This document shows, piece by piece, positions 1 to 9,924 of a DNA stretch of 64,000 nucleotides. The notes under the pieces were generated by a model. That model saw only the letters and a list, made by a program, of their open reading frames with translations, had not been told where the DNA came from and searched no databases. Position numbers and translations under genes: made by a program. The stretch covers positions 1,292,785 to 1,356,784 of the forward strand of contig NZ_LT976853.1 of assembly GCF_900249755.1 (NCBI RefSeq). The letters are read 5' to 3'. The stretch's first letter is position 1. Every line of letters starts with the position of its first letter. The DNA is from Cupriavidus taiwanensis (GTDB lineage Bacteria; Pseudomonadota; Gammaproteobacteria; Burkholderiales; Burkholderiaceae).

Positions 1-34
1 GCGTTCGAGGCCTTCAACTGGCCTGCTGCACCGT

Positions 35-610
35 TCACCCTCCGATATTCAGCAACGCCAGCACCCCCAGCACCAGGAAGATCCCCGCCGCAATCTTGTG
101 CACCAGCGCGATCGGCATCTTGTTGGCGAACCTGTCGCCCAGCAGCACAGCCGGTGCATTGGCGATCATCATGCCGAAGGTGGTGCCCATCACCACCGCC
201 AGCACCGCATCGCTGAAGCGCGCCGCCAGCGCCACCGTGGCGATCTGGGTCTTGTCGCCCATCTCGGCAAAGAAGAAGGCGACCAGCGTGGTGCCGAGGA
301 TGCCGATGAAGCCCTTGACGGGCCTGGCCTGGTCGGCGTCGTCGAGCTTGTCGGGGATCAGCATCCATGCGGCCATCGCGATAAAGCCCAGGCCCAGGAT
401 CCAGCGCAGCAGGCTTTCGCCGACTACGTGCGTGATCCAGCCGCCGAGCGCGCCGGCAAAGCCGTGGTTGAACAGCGTGGCGATCAGGATGCCGAGGATG
501 ATGGGCACCGGCCTGCGGTAGCGCGCGGCCAGCACCAGCGACAGCAATTGCGTCTTGTCGCCCATTTCTGCAAGGGCGACGATGCCTGTGGAGACGAGGA
601 AGGCTTCCAT
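35..610 (-). CDS. TMEM165/GDT1 family (UPF0016) cation exporter, probably Mn2+
   Basis: Predicted inner-membrane protein of 191 aa with about six hydrophobic segments arranged as two homologous halves. Each half carries the family signature E-M-G-D-K-T (residues 15-20 and 116-121), the acidic motifs that bind the metal in this family. Bacterial members such as Vibrio MneA export manganese; the substrate here is inferred from family and from the Mn-type riboswitch immediately upstream. An open frame extends further upstream to 766, but it runs through the riboswitch, so the ATG at 610, which begins directly before the first membrane segment, was chosen. The gene stands alone; a different transcription unit lies behind it. 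Confidence 0.88.
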   Translation of the reverse strand: MEAFLVSTGIVALAEMGDKTQLLSLVLAARYRRPVPIILGILIATLFNHGFAGALGGWITHVVGESLLRWILGLGFIAMAAWMLIPDKLDDADQARPVKGFIGILGTTLVAFFFAEMGDKTQIATVALAARFSDAVLAVVMGTTFGMMIANAPAVLLGDRFANKMPIALVHKIAAGIFLVLGVLALLNIGG

Positions 611-691
611 ATTGGTCTTGTGGGGTAACCGGGCCGCAATGCATCGCGAGATGCCAATGACGCAACCCTTTCCCGGCCCGGCCAGAAAGGG

Positions 692-862
692 ATGGTCATC
701 GGTCTCGCCAGGCATGGACGCTGCCTGGGCCGCGTGGCCAGGCGGGTCCGGAGCTGCGCACGCCATAACCGCAAGCGGTCAAGTCTGTTGACGTACGCCC
801 CTGTCCCCCGGATTTCCGCATTGCGCGGCGCGGTGAGAGCAGGGCGGCTACTCCCCAATGGA
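692..862 (-). promoter_or_regulatory. yybP-ykoY family (Mn2+) riboswitch in the leader of the UPF0016 gene
   Basis: Read on the minus strand, the leader contains the three conserved blocks of the yybP-ykoY class in order: GGGGAGTAGCC near its 5' end (about 856-846), GTCAACAGACTTG (792-780), and GGCGAGACCGATGACC (709-694). These form the two metal-sensing loops of that class. Just after the aptamer a GC-rich hairpin with arms CCCTTT and AAAGGG (667-690) could act as the expression platform; it has no T-run, so control may be at translation or by Rho. The class is known to turn on Mn exporters when Mn2+ is high, matching the downstream gene. Confidence 0.88.
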
Positions 863-869
863 AGCGGCG

Positions 870-875
870 ATTATA
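870..875 (-). promoter_or_regulatory. Candidate -10 box for the riboswitch transcript
   Basis: On the minus strand this is a consensus TATAAT, ending 11 bases before the conserved GGGGAGTAG block of the riboswitch. A weak -35 (TGGACG, 18-base spacing) would lie inside the hairpin at 878-910. The position fits a start about 863, which would give the riboswitch an almost flush 5' end. Confidence 0.6.
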
Positions 876-877
876 AC

Positions 878-910
878 CGCGGCGGCGGTGGATCGTCCAC
901 CGCCGCCGCG
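878..910 (-). terminator. Perfect 15-bp GC-rich hairpin after the desaturase gene
   Basis: Arms 878-892 and 896-910 are perfect inverted repeats with a 3-base loop, 13 bases downstream of the desaturase stop codon. There is no U-run on the minus strand, so it is a likely but non-canonical terminator or 3' end stabiliser. It overlaps the expected -35 region of the next gene's promoter. Confidence 0.55.
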
Positions 911-922
911 TTCGGCAGGCGA

Positions 923-2098
923 TCAGGCCGGCACCGGCGCGTTGTCGCTGGTCTGGCGGCCGCGGAAATCGGTCCAGCACAGCGCCTTGAAGTCATAGAG
1001 CTTGCAGCGGCGCGCGGTGTCGAAGTACCAGCGCCACGAGAAGTTCTCGATGATGATGCGGCCCGGCAGCGCGTGCTCCAGCAGCGCCTGCGCGCGCTTG
1101 AGGCGGTACAGCGGCACGCTCATGTCGACGTGGTGCGCGGTGTGTTCCATGATGTGATGCAGCGCTGCGCCTATGCCGTGGCGGAAGCGCAGGTGCACGG
1201 TGGTCGAGACGAACGGCTGGGCCCGCGCCCACATCGCCTTGGTGTCGTACCAGGCGACGCTGGTGTGGGTATGGTGCACGTACAGCACGAAGCCGACGGT
1301 GACGTTCCATACCAGGAAGGGCAGCACGAAGCCGGCACCGATCAGCATCCAGACGGACTGCTCCGTGGCCAGCGCCAGGCCCGCCAGCGCGCCGATCCAG
1401 GCCAGCCCGAACGCCGCCACCAGCACGCAGTCGCCGGTGAAGATCGGGCGGCGCGTCGCCATCTGGCGCTTGCTGGGGAAGAACAGCTTGCACCACCAGA
1501 TCTCCACCAGGTAATACAGGCCGGGGCCGAAGCCGGTGCGGTAGATGCGCTCCATCACGCGGCGCCAGCGCGGCAGCGCGTTGAATTCCTCGAGCGAATA
1601 GGGCGCCCAGACGAAGTCGAAGCCCTTCAGGTTGGTGTAGCCGTGGTGCACCACGTTGTGGCCGACTTCCCACAGGCTATAGGGCGTCAGCGACGGCAGG
1701 AAAGTCAGCCGGCCCAGCCACTTGTTCAGGCCGCGGCGCGGGGTCAGGCTCTGGTGGCAGGCATCGTGGCCGATGATAAACAGGCGCGCGATCACCAGCC
1801 CCGCCAGCACGCCCAGCGCCAGCTTGGCGGCCCAGTGCGGTGCCAGCACCACGCCGGCCAGCACGGCGCCGAACAACAGGTAATCGAAGGCGAACAGCAT
1901 CAGCGCGCGCGGCGTGCTGCGCTGGCCCAGCGGGATCAGCCAGCCGCGGATGATCTTGCGCGAGGGCAGCGGCGCGTCTGGCGCGATCGGTTCCGGCAGG
2001 GGCGCGTCATGCGGGGCGTGGGGGTGCGCGCGGGGGTGCGCGGTGGCTTGCGGGGCGGCAGGCCCGGCGGGGGAATCTGCGGTGTGAGAGGCGGTCAT
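923..2098 (-). CDS. Membrane fatty acid desaturase
   Basis: A 391-aa membrane di-iron desaturase. The histidine boxes are visible in order: H-D-A-C-H after the second hydrophobic stretch, H-N-V-V-H-H about 35 residues later, and a distal H-H-I-M-E-H-T-A-H-H. Several hydrophobic segments separate them in the usual two-pair layout. The N-terminal 45 residues are rich in Pro, Ala and His and are not conserved-looking. The family introduces double bonds into acyl chains (acyl-lipid or acyl-CoA); the exact position cannot be told from sequence. The start has an AGAAGG ribosome site in front. It appears to be a single-gene unit, separated from guaD by a strong hairpin. Confidence 0.85.
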   Translation of the reverse strand: MTASHTADSPAGPAAPQATAHPRAHPHAPHDAPLPEPIAPDAPLPSRKIIRGWLIPLGQRSTPRALMLFAFDYLLFGAVLAGVVLAPHWAAKLALGVLAGLVIARLFIIGHDACHQSLTPRRGLNKWLGRLTFLPSLTPYSLWEVGHNVVHHGYTNLKGFDFVWAPYSLEEFNALPRWRRVMERIYRTGFGPGLYYLVEIWWCKLFFPSKRQMATRRPIFTGDCVLVAAFGLAWIGALAGLALATEQSVWMLIGAGFVLPFLVWNVTVGFVLYVHHTHTSVAWYDTKAMWARAQPFVSTTVHLRFRHGIGAALHHIMEHTAHHVDMSVPLYRLKRAQALLEHALPGRIIIENFSWRWYFDTARRCKLYDFKALCWTDFRGRQTSDNAPVPA

Positions 2099-2239
2099 GC
2101 AGAACCTTCTGATTGCGGTCGATGGGTATGGCTGCGCGGCAACGCAGAACGGCCGCGGCGGAACCGCAAGGTTAGAAGGCTTTGTCGAGGACAGTCTTGA
2201 CGGTCGTCAAGCCGGTGGGATGGCGGAAGCGGTAAAGAA

Positions 2240-2264
2240 GCGCCCGCCGCAGGGCGGCGGGCGC
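2240..2264 (-). terminator. Intrinsic-type terminator at the end of the purine catabolism operon
   Basis: An 11-bp perfect GC stem (2240-2250 with 2254-2264, loop of 3) followed on the minus strand by TTCTTT. It starts 23 bases after the guaD stop codon. Confidence 0.7.
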
Positions 2265-2286
2265 TGGTGAGCAGTCGTGTGGCGGA

Positions 2287-3609
2287 TCAGGCTGCCGGCA
2301 CGCTGGCGGCCTCGCCCATCACGTAGACGCTGTCGATCACGCGGTCGTCGCCCAGCATGGCAAAGGCGAACAGCTCTTCTTCCAGCGTTTCCGAGCGGTT
2401 GCTGCGTCGTGCGATCAGCGGCGTGGCCTTGGGGTCGAGCACGATGAAGTCGGCCTCGCAGCCAACGCTGAAGCTGCCGACGCGGCCGGTCCAGCCCAGC
2501 GCCTCCGCCGCGGCGCGGGTGGCAAGGTAGAACATGCGCAGCGCGGTCAGGTAGTAGCCGCCCATGCGCGCCACCTTGTGCGCGGCGTTCATGGTGCGGA
2601 ACATCGAGAACGAGGTGCCGCCGCCGACGTCGGTGGCCAGCGTCACGTTCAGGCGGTTGGCATCGGACTGGTGGAAGTCATAGAAGCCGCTGCCCAGGAA
2701 CAGGTTGGAGGTGGGGCAGTGCGCCACCGCGGCGCCGCTGTCGGCCAGCCGGCGGCGGTCGTCCTGGTCCAGGTAGATGGCGTGGCCGTACATCGCACCC
2801 GGGCGCAGCAGGCCGTAGCGGTCGTAGACGTCCAGGTAGCTGCGCGCATCGGGGAACAGCTCGGCCACCCATTTGACCTCGTCGCGGTTTTCGGCCACGT
2901 GGGTCTGGATAAAGGCGTCGGGGTAGGCCCGCGCCAGCTCGCCGCACGCGGCCAGCTGCGCCTCGGTCGAGGTGGGGGCGAAGCGCGGCGTGATGGCGTA
3001 CGACAGGCGTCCCTTGTTATGCCAGCGCGACAGCAGGTCGGCGGAGTCCTGCGCGCCGCTCTCGGCGGTGTCGCGCAGGAATTCGGGGCAGTTGCGGTCC
3101 ATCATCACCTTGCCGGTGACCATGCGCAGGTTGCGCGCCTCGCTTTCGGCAAAGAGCGCGTCGGCCGAGGCCTTGTGCACCGTGCTCCAGACCACCGCGC
3201 TGGTGGTGCCGTTGCGCAGCAGTTCCTCGGTGAAGAAGCCGGCGACGCCGCGCGCGTAGTCGGGGTCGGCGAAGCGGCGCTCTTCGGGGAAGGTGTAGGT
3301 GTCGAGCCAGTGCAGCAGGCCCGGCGACGGCGACGCGATCATGTCGGTCTGCGGGTAGTGCACGTGGGTGTCGATAAAGCCGGGCACGATCAGCTTGCCG
3401 CGATGGTCGACGACCTCGGCGCCGGCCGGAATGCGCTCCGCCAGCTCGGTGTAGTCGCCGGCGGCGGCGATGCGCCCTTCGGTGACGATCAGCACCCCGT
3501 CGTCCCAGTACTGATACGCGTCCTCATGGAATTGCGGGTCGCGCAGGAAATGCAGCACGCGGCCGCGAATGGCACGGGTACGGGAGTCAGTGGTGGGGTG
3601 GGTCGTCAT
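2287..3609 (-). CDS. guaD: Guanine deaminase
   Basis: 440-aa amidohydrolase that converts guanine to xanthine and ammonia in the cytoplasm. Metal-binding residues of the family are visible: the P-G-F-I-D-T-H-V-H motif near residue 75, a mid-protein H-V-A-E-N-R-D-E segment, the later H-A-I-Y-L-D, and the A-T-D-V-G-G-G-T-S motif supplying the last Asp ligand. The length matches bacterial GuaD. The ATG at 3609 was preferred to one 23 codons upstream because it is preceded by GAGAGA and begins near the conserved region. It is the last gene of the xdhABC-ade-guaD unit, so its product xanthine feeds XdhAB. Confidence 0.93.
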   Translation of the reverse strand: MTTHPTTDSRTRAIRGRVLHFLRDPQFHEDAYQYWDDGVLIVTEGRIAAAGDYTELAERIPAGAEVVDHRGKLIVPGFIDTHVHYPQTDMIASPSPGLLHWLDTYTFPEERRFADPDYARGVAGFFTEELLRNGTTSAVVWSTVHKASADALFAESEARNLRMVTGKVMMDRNCPEFLRDTAESGAQDSADLLSRWHNKGRLSYAITPRFAPTSTEAQLAACGELARAYPDAFIQTHVAENRDEVKWVAELFPDARSYLDVYDRYGLLRPGAMYGHAIYLDQDDRRRLADSGAAVAHCPTSNLFLGSGFYDFHQSDANRLNVTLATDVGGGTSFSMFRTMNAAHKVARMGGYYLTALRMFYLATRAAAEALGWTGRVGSFSVGCEADFIVLDPKATPLIARRSNRSETLEEELFAFAMLGDDRVIDSVYVMGEAASVPAA

Positions 3610-3687
3610 GGCTTGTCTCTCGTGACCGGCCCGCGCGGCACCGCGAAGGGTGCAAGCAGCAGGCCGGGCTATTGGCATGCGCCGCGC

Positions 3688-4743
3688 TCAGGCCGCGGGG
3701 GCCGTTGCGGGCGGGGACTTGGGCGGAGCGGACCAGAAGTGGTCGACTTCCGCCAGGAACTCGGCCTTCTGCATGGCAGGCAGGAAGGCCGCTTCAAAAC
3801 TGTTGCGCGCCAGCTTGTGCGCATCGGCCGCATCCAGCGGCAGCGCGTCGAAGGTGGCTTCCCAGTTCGCATTCATATAGCCGCCGAAGTAGGCCGGGTC
3901 GTCCGAATGCAGCGTGACCGCCACGCCCGCATCCAGCATGCGCTTGAGCGGGTGGTCGCGCAGGTCGGGGTAGACCTTGAGCTTGACGTTCGACAGCGGG
4001 CACACCGTCAGCGCCACGCGCTCGCGCGCCAGGCGCGCAACCAGCGCGGGATCGTCGATGGCGCGCACGCCGTGGTCGATGCGCTCGGCCTTCAGGATGT
4101 CGAGGGCATCGGCGACGTACTGCGCCGGGCCTTCCTCGCCCGCGTGCGCGACCAGGTGCAGGCCCAGCTCGCGCGCCCGGGCGAACACGCGCGCGAATTT
4201 CTCGGGCGGGTTGCCTTGTTCCGACGAATCGAGCCCGACGCCGACGAAGCGGTCGCGGTACGGCAGCGCCGCGTCCAGCGTGGCGAACGCGTCTTCTTCC
4301 GGCAAATGGCGCAGGAAGCACAGGATCAGGCTGCTGGAGAAGTCGTACTCGGTGCGGGCCTGCGCCAGGGCATCGGCAATGCCGTCGATCACCACGCCGA
4401 TCGGCACGCCGCGCGCGGTATGGGTCTGCGGATCGAAGAAGATCTCGGCGTGGCGGACGTTGTCGGCGACGGCGCGCTTGACGTAGTCCATCGTCATGTC
4501 GAAGAAATCTTCCTCGGTCAGCAGCACGCTGGCGCCGGCGTAGTAAATGTCCAGGAACGACTGCAGGTCGGTGAAGGCGTAGGCGGCGCGCAGCGCCTCG
4601 ACGCTGGGGTAGGGCAGCGCCACCTGGTTGCGCTGCGCCAGCCGGAAGATCAGTTCCGGCTCGAGCGTGCCTTCGATATGCACATGCAGTTCGGCCTTGG
4701 GGGTGCGGCGGATCTGGTCCGCCAGCGCGGCATCGATGGTCAT
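3688..4743 (-). CDS. Adenine deaminase of the adenosine deaminase family (type 2)
   Basis: 351-aa TIM-barrel deaminase. The zinc motif H-V-H is at residues 20-22, followed by I-E-G-T-L-E-P-E. Later come H-A-G-E-E-G, the T-V-C-P-L-S-N segment and H-S-D-D-P-A-Y-F. The H-I-E-G-T-L-E-P-E and H-S-D-D-P-A-Y-F-G-G-Y versions are those of the adenine deaminase branch (adenine to hypoxanthine) rather than true adenosine deaminase; such genes are often annotated add. The operon context with xdhABC and guaD supports a free-base substrate. The ATG at 4743 was chosen over one 15 codons upstream, as similarity starts just after it. Confidence 0.85.
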   Translation of the reverse strand: MTIDAALADQIRRTPKAELHVHIEGTLEPELIFRLAQRNQVALPYPSVEALRAAYAFTDLQSFLDIYYAGASVLLTEEDFFDMTMDYVKRAVADNVRHAEIFFDPQTHTARGVPIGVVIDGIADALAQARTEYDFSSSLILCFLRHLPEEDAFATLDAALPYRDRFVGVGLDSSEQGNPPEKFARVFARARELGLHLVAHAGEEGPAQYVADALDILKAERIDHGVRAIDDPALVARLARERVALTVCPLSNVKLKVYPDLRDHPLKRMLDAGVAVTLHSDDPAYFGGYMNANWEATFDALPLDAADAHKLARNSFEAAFLPAMQKAEFLAEVDHFWSAPPKSPPATAPAA

Positions 4744-4794
4744 GGGGGCCTCGTGTTCTCTATGCCCGCCGGCCAGGGCCGGCGGCACGGGTTC

Positions 4795-5784
4795 TCAGGG
4801 ATGCACCGCCTCCGGCAGGCCTGCACGCAGCGCGGCCAGGCGCTGTTCGCGGACCTGCAGCAGCTGGGCGACGATAGCAACCGCAATCATAGCCGGTGCC
4901 TTGTCGGTTATCCCGGGAACCCCCATGGGGCATGTCATTTCCGCAAACCTGGCCGGGTCGATGCCGTGTTCGGCCATGCGGTGTTCAAAGCGCGCGCGCT
5001 TGGTCTTGGAGCCGATCAGCCCGAAGTAGGCGAAATCGGTGCGCTTCAGGATTTCTTCGCACAGGGTCTGGTCGAGCGCATGGCTGTGCGTCATCACCAG
5101 GAAGTAGCTGCCCGCGGGCGCCTGCGCGACCACGGCCTCGGGCGTGTCGCTGGCCTCGGCCTCGACGTTATCCGGCAGCCCGCCGGGGAACAGCGTGTCG
5201 CGCTCGTCGACCCAGTGCACGCGGCACGGCAGCGTGGCCAGCACCTTGACCAGCGCATGGCCGACATGGCCCGCGCCGAACAGCACGACGTGCATGGTGT
5301 CGGGCACCAGCGTATCGGTCCAGCTGCCGTCGGCGTGCAGCGTTACGCCGGGGATCACGGCATGGCTGTCGCCATGGGTGATCGCGCCGCTGGCCGGCAC
5401 CTGCCGCTGCAGTGCCTTGCCGGCAGTGAAATTGCATTCGATCGCGTCGAGCCAGTGCAGGTCGGCTGCGCCCAGCACCTCGAACGCAAGCTGCACCACG
5501 CCGCCGCAGCACTGCCCCAGCGCCGGCCCGAGCGGAATGCGCTCGATCCGGCGTTGTTCACCGCGCACCAGCATCTCGCGCGCGATGTCCATGCCGCGCC
5601 ATTCCAGGTGGCCGCCGCCGATGGTGCCGACCAGGTCGTCGGCGCTGACCAGCATGCGGATGCCGGCCTCGCGCGGCGCCGAGCCCTTGACCTCGACGAT
5701 GGTGACCATCGCCACCGGCACGCCGGCACGCACCATGCGGGCGGCGTCGGCGAAGCGGAAGGGTTTGAGCGGTGCGTCCTGCAT
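4795..5784 (-). CDS. xdhC: Xanthine dehydrogenase accessory protein XdhC
   Basis: 329-aa cytoplasmic chaperone that binds molybdenum cofactor, promotes its sulfuration and inserts it into XdhB. The N-terminal XdhC/CoxI domain shows V-K-G-S-A-P-R-E-A-G and the G-G-G-H-L-E-W motif; a Cys pair lies in L-G-Q-C-C-G-G. The C-terminal Rossmann domain carries L-F-G-A-G-H-V-G-H-A-L. The ATG at 5784 opens directly into the conserved domain; the longer frame to 6552 overlaps xdhB and is not coding. It sits 167 bases after xdhB, a gap containing a 12-bp tandem repeat, and 51 bases before the adenine deaminase gene. Confidence 0.93.
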   Translation of the reverse strand: MQDAPLKPFRFADAARMVRAGVPVAMVTIVEVKGSAPREAGIRMLVSADDLVGTIGGGHLEWRGMDIAREMLVRGEQRRIERIPLGPALGQCCGGVVQLAFEVLGAADLHWLDAIECNFTAGKALQRQVPASGAITHGDSHAVIPGVTLHADGSWTDTLVPDTMHVVLFGAGHVGHALVKVLATLPCRVHWVDERDTLFPGGLPDNVEAEASDTPEAVVAQAPAGSYFLVMTHSHALDQTLCEEILKRTDFAYFGLIGSKTKRARFEHRMAEHGIDPARFAEMTCPMGVPGITDKAPAMIAVAIVAQLLQVREQRLAALRAGLPEAVHP

Positions 5785-5812
5785 GGTCGGGGGCCTTGTG
5801 GTGATGCGTGGT

Positions 5813-5848
5813 ATCGCTGGTGTGATCGCTGGTGTGATCGCTGGCGTC
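5813..5848. repeat. 12-bp tandem repeat, three copies, in the xdhB-xdhC spacer
   Basis: Unit ATCGCTGGTGTG at 5813-5824 and 5825-5836 is exact; the third copy (5837-5848) differs at two bases. It lies in the otherwise featureless gap between xdhB and xdhC. Confidence 0.9.
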
Positions 5849-5951
5849 AGGGGTGGCGCGCGCCTGCTTCTGCCACCGGCCCCTCGCCTGTCAACGCAGT
5901 CGAGGGGGGAAAGTCCGGGGCTTCCGCAGGCGCGCGCTTCCTTGCCACCTT

Positions 5952-8336
5952 TCAGGCCGCCGGAGCAGCCACCTGAGCAGCCACCTGAGCAGCCCCTTGC
6001 GCCACCGCCGCGCGCACGGCGTCTGCCGCGTCGAGGATTGCCTCGCTGGTGGCCGGGGCCTTCAGCGGCGGGTTGATGCGGTAGTCGCCCAGCGCGGCCA
6101 CGGCGTCGCGGATCGCGAAGAACACCGAGAACGGCAGCAGCAGCGGCGGCTCGCCGACGGCCTTGGAGCGGTGGATGCTGTCCTCGACATTGCGGTTGTG
6201 GAACAGGCGTACGTTGAAGGCCTCCGGGCAGTCGTTGACCGTCGGGATCTTGTACGTCGACGGGGCGTGCGTCATCAGCTTGCCGTCCTTGTTCCACCAC
6301 AGTTCCTCGGTGGTCAGCCAGCCCATGCCCTGGATGAAGGCGCCTTCGACCTGGCCGATGTCGATCGCCGGGTTCAGCGAGCGGCCGGCGTCGTGCAGCG
6401 CGTCGGCGCGCAGCAGCTTCCATTCGCCGGTGAGCGTGTCGACCAGCACCTCGGAGCACGCGGCGCCGTAGGCGAAGTAGTAGAACGGGCGGCCCTGCAG
6501 CGTCTTCTGGTCCCAGTGCAGCTTGGGCGTGGTGTAGAAGCCGTCGGACCACAGCTGCACGCGCGCCACGTAGGCTTCGCGCGTTAGCTCGCCGAACGAC
6601 AGCCGCAGTTCGCCGGCGCTGACCAGGTCATCGTTGAAGCGCACCTCGGACGGCGCCACGCCGGCCTTGCGCGCGGCAAACTCGGCCAGGCGCTCGCGGA
6701 TCTGGCGCGCCGCGTCCTGCGCGGCCTTGCCGTTCAGGTCGGCGCCGGTCGATGCCGCGGTGGCCGAGGTGTTGGCCACCTTGCTGGTGTCGGTCGCGGT
6801 CACGCGCACGCGCTCCATGCGGATGCCGAGTTCGTGCGCCACCACCATCGCCACCTTGGTGTTCAGGCCCTGGCCCATCTCGGTGCCGCCGTGGTTGACC
6901 AGCACCGAGCCGTCGTTGTAGACGTGCACCAGCGCGCCGGCCTGGTTGAAGTGGGCCACGTTGAACGAGATGCCGAACTTCACCGGGGTGATGGCGATGC
7001 CCTTCTTCAGCACCGGGCTGGCGGCGTTGAACGCGCGCGTGGCCTCGCGGCGGGCGCGGTATTCGCTGCTGGCTACCAGTTCGTCGATCAGCTCGTGGAT
7101 GACGTTGTCTTCCACGGTCTGGCCGTAGGGCGTGACGTTGTTCTCGGTCTTGCCGTAGAAGTTGGCGCGGCGCACGTCCAGCGAATCCTTGCCGACCGCG
7201 CGGGCGACGTTGTCCAGGATGTACTCGACCGCGAACGCGCCCTGCGGACCGCCGAAGCCGCGGAACGCGGTGTTGCTCTGCGTGTTGGTCTTGCCGCAGT
7301 AGCCGTCGATCTGCACGTTCGGCAGCCAGTAGGCGTTGTCGAAGTGGCAGATGGCGCGGGTCATCACCGGGCCCGACAGGTCGGCCGAGAAGCCGGCGCG
7401 CGACACCATCTCGACCTTGACGCCTTCGATATGGCCCTCGTCGTCGTGGCCGACGCTGTAGTCGAACACGAAGTCATGGCGCTTGCCGGTGATCATCATG
7501 TCGTCGTCGCGGTCCGGGCGCAGCTTGACCGGGCACATCAGCTTCCACGCCGCCAGCGCGGCGCAGCAGGCGAACAGCGCCGACTGCGATTCCTTGCCGC
7601 CGAAGCCGCCGCCCATGCGCCGGCATTCGACCAGCACCTGGTGCGCGTGCCAGCCCAGCATGTGCGCGACCGCGTGCTGCATCTCGGTCGGGTGCTGGGT
7701 CGAGCACCACACATGCATGCCGTCGTTCTCGCGCGGCGCGGCGTACGAGATCTGGCCTTCCAGGTAGAACTGCTCCTGGCCGCCGAGGTGGATCGTGCCG
7801 CTGTCCTGGTGGGCCGCGCCGGCAATGCGCGCGGCGGGCTCGCCGCGAGTCAGGTGCATCGGTGGCAGCACGTAGCTGCCGGCCTCGTGCGCGGCCTGCG
7901 GCGACAGCACCGGCGGCAGGTCTTCGTAGTCGATCACGCCAAGGCGGGCGGCGCGGCGGGCGGCGTCATGCGAGGTCGCCACCACGATGAAGACCGGCTG
8001 GCCGATGAACTGCACCACGCCGCGCGCCAGGATCGGGTCGTCGTGGATGATCGGGCCGCAGTCATTGGTGCCGGGAATGTCGTCCACGGTCAGTACGTCG
8101 ACCACGCCGGGCGCGGCGCGCACCTTGTCAAGCGAGACCGACTTGATGCGCGCGTGCGCGCGGCTGCTCATGCCGAGCGCGGCGTGCAGCGTGCCGGCCA
8201 GCTCGGGGATGTCGTCGGTGTAGGTGGCGGTGCCGGCCACGTGCAGGTGGGCCGATTCGTGCGGACGCGAGATGCCGACCTGCGGTACCTGTTCGGCGGC
8301 GGCGTCGAGCAGGAAGGGTTCGGTTTGCTTGTTCAT
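5952..8336 (-). CDS. xdhB: Xanthine dehydrogenase, molybdenum-binding large subunit
   Basis: 794-aa molybdopterin subunit that hydroxylates hypoxanthine to xanthine and xanthine to urate. Family motifs run in order: G-Q-E-Q-F-Y-L-E-G-Q, G-G-G-F-G-G-K-E, R-G-F-G-G-P-Q-G, the G-G-T-E-M-G-Q-G loop near the cofactor, and V-G-E-P-P-L-L-L near the C-terminus, whose Glu is the catalytic base of the family. The ATG at 8336 lies 25 bases after the xdhA stop; the frame extending further upstream overlaps xdhA and is rejected. The last 25 or so residues are an Ala/Gln/Val repeat tail made by a 12-bp tandem repeat and probably not functional. Confidence 0.95.
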   Translation of the reverse strand: MNKQTEPFLLDAAAEQVPQVGISRPHESAHLHVAGTATYTDDIPELAGTLHAALGMSSRAHARIKSVSLDKVRAAPGVVDVLTVDDIPGTNDCGPIIHDDPILARGVVQFIGQPVFIVVATSHDAARRAARLGVIDYEDLPPVLSPQAAHEAGSYVLPPMHLTRGEPAARIAGAAHQDSGTIHLGGQEQFYLEGQISYAAPRENDGMHVWCSTQHPTEMQHAVAHMLGWHAHQVLVECRRMGGGFGGKESQSALFACCAALAAWKLMCPVKLRPDRDDDMMITGKRHDFVFDYSVGHDDEGHIEGVKVEMVSRAGFSADLSGPVMTRAICHFDNAYWLPNVQIDGYCGKTNTQSNTAFRGFGGPQGAFAVEYILDNVARAVGKDSLDVRRANFYGKTENNVTPYGQTVEDNVIHELIDELVASSEYRARREATRAFNAASPVLKKGIAITPVKFGISFNVAHFNQAGALVHVYNDGSVLVNHGGTEMGQGLNTKVAMVVAHELGIRMERVRVTATDTSKVANTSATAASTGADLNGKAAQDAARQIRERLAEFAARKAGVAPSEVRFNDDLVSAGELRLSFGELTREAYVARVQLWSDGFYTTPKLHWDQKTLQGRPFYYFAYGAACSEVLVDTLTGEWKLLRADALHDAGRSLNPAIDIGQVEGAFIQGMGWLTTEELWWNKDGKLMTHAPSTYKIPTVNDCPEAFNVRLFHNRNVEDSIHRSKAVGEPPLLLPFSVFFAIRDAVAALGDYRINPPLKAPATSEAILDAADAVRAAVAQGAAQVAAQVAAPAA
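5963..5998. repeat. 12-bp tandem repeat at the 3' end of xdhB
   Basis: Unit GAGCAGCCACCT occurs at 5963-5974 and 5975-5986, with a diverged third copy at 5987-5998. Being a multiple of three it keeps frame and encodes the A-A-Q-V-A-A-Q-V-A-A tail of XdhB, a likely recent expansion. Confidence 0.85.
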
Positions 8337-8361
8337 GCCGATGCTTTCCTTGTTCTGTGGC

Positions 8362-9876
<1,515 letters not shown>

Positions 9877-9901
9877 GGTCTTCTCTCTCTTGGGGATGGC
9901 G

Positions 9902-9924
9902 GAAACATAGCATCGCTACGTTTC
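9902..9924. promoter_or_regulatory. Candidate operator between xdhA and lysR
   Basis: An inverted repeat with 10-base arms GAAACATAGC and GCTACGTTTC (one mismatch) separated by ATC. It begins 25 bases before the xdhA start codon, in the divergent regulator-operon gap. It may bind the adjacent LysR protein, although LysR sites usually lie further upstream; a role is inferred from symmetry and position only. Confidence 0.45.

Noticed and set aside
1-34. Possible end of a gene at the left edge
   Set aside because: Only 34 bases; no frame or motif can be supported.
2578-5976. Very long open frame (1132 codons) on the plus strand
   Set aside because: It runs antisense through guaD, the adenine deaminase and xdhC, all of which have clear family motifs. 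The His/Arg/Ala-rich translation is typical of antisense frames in GC-rich DNA.
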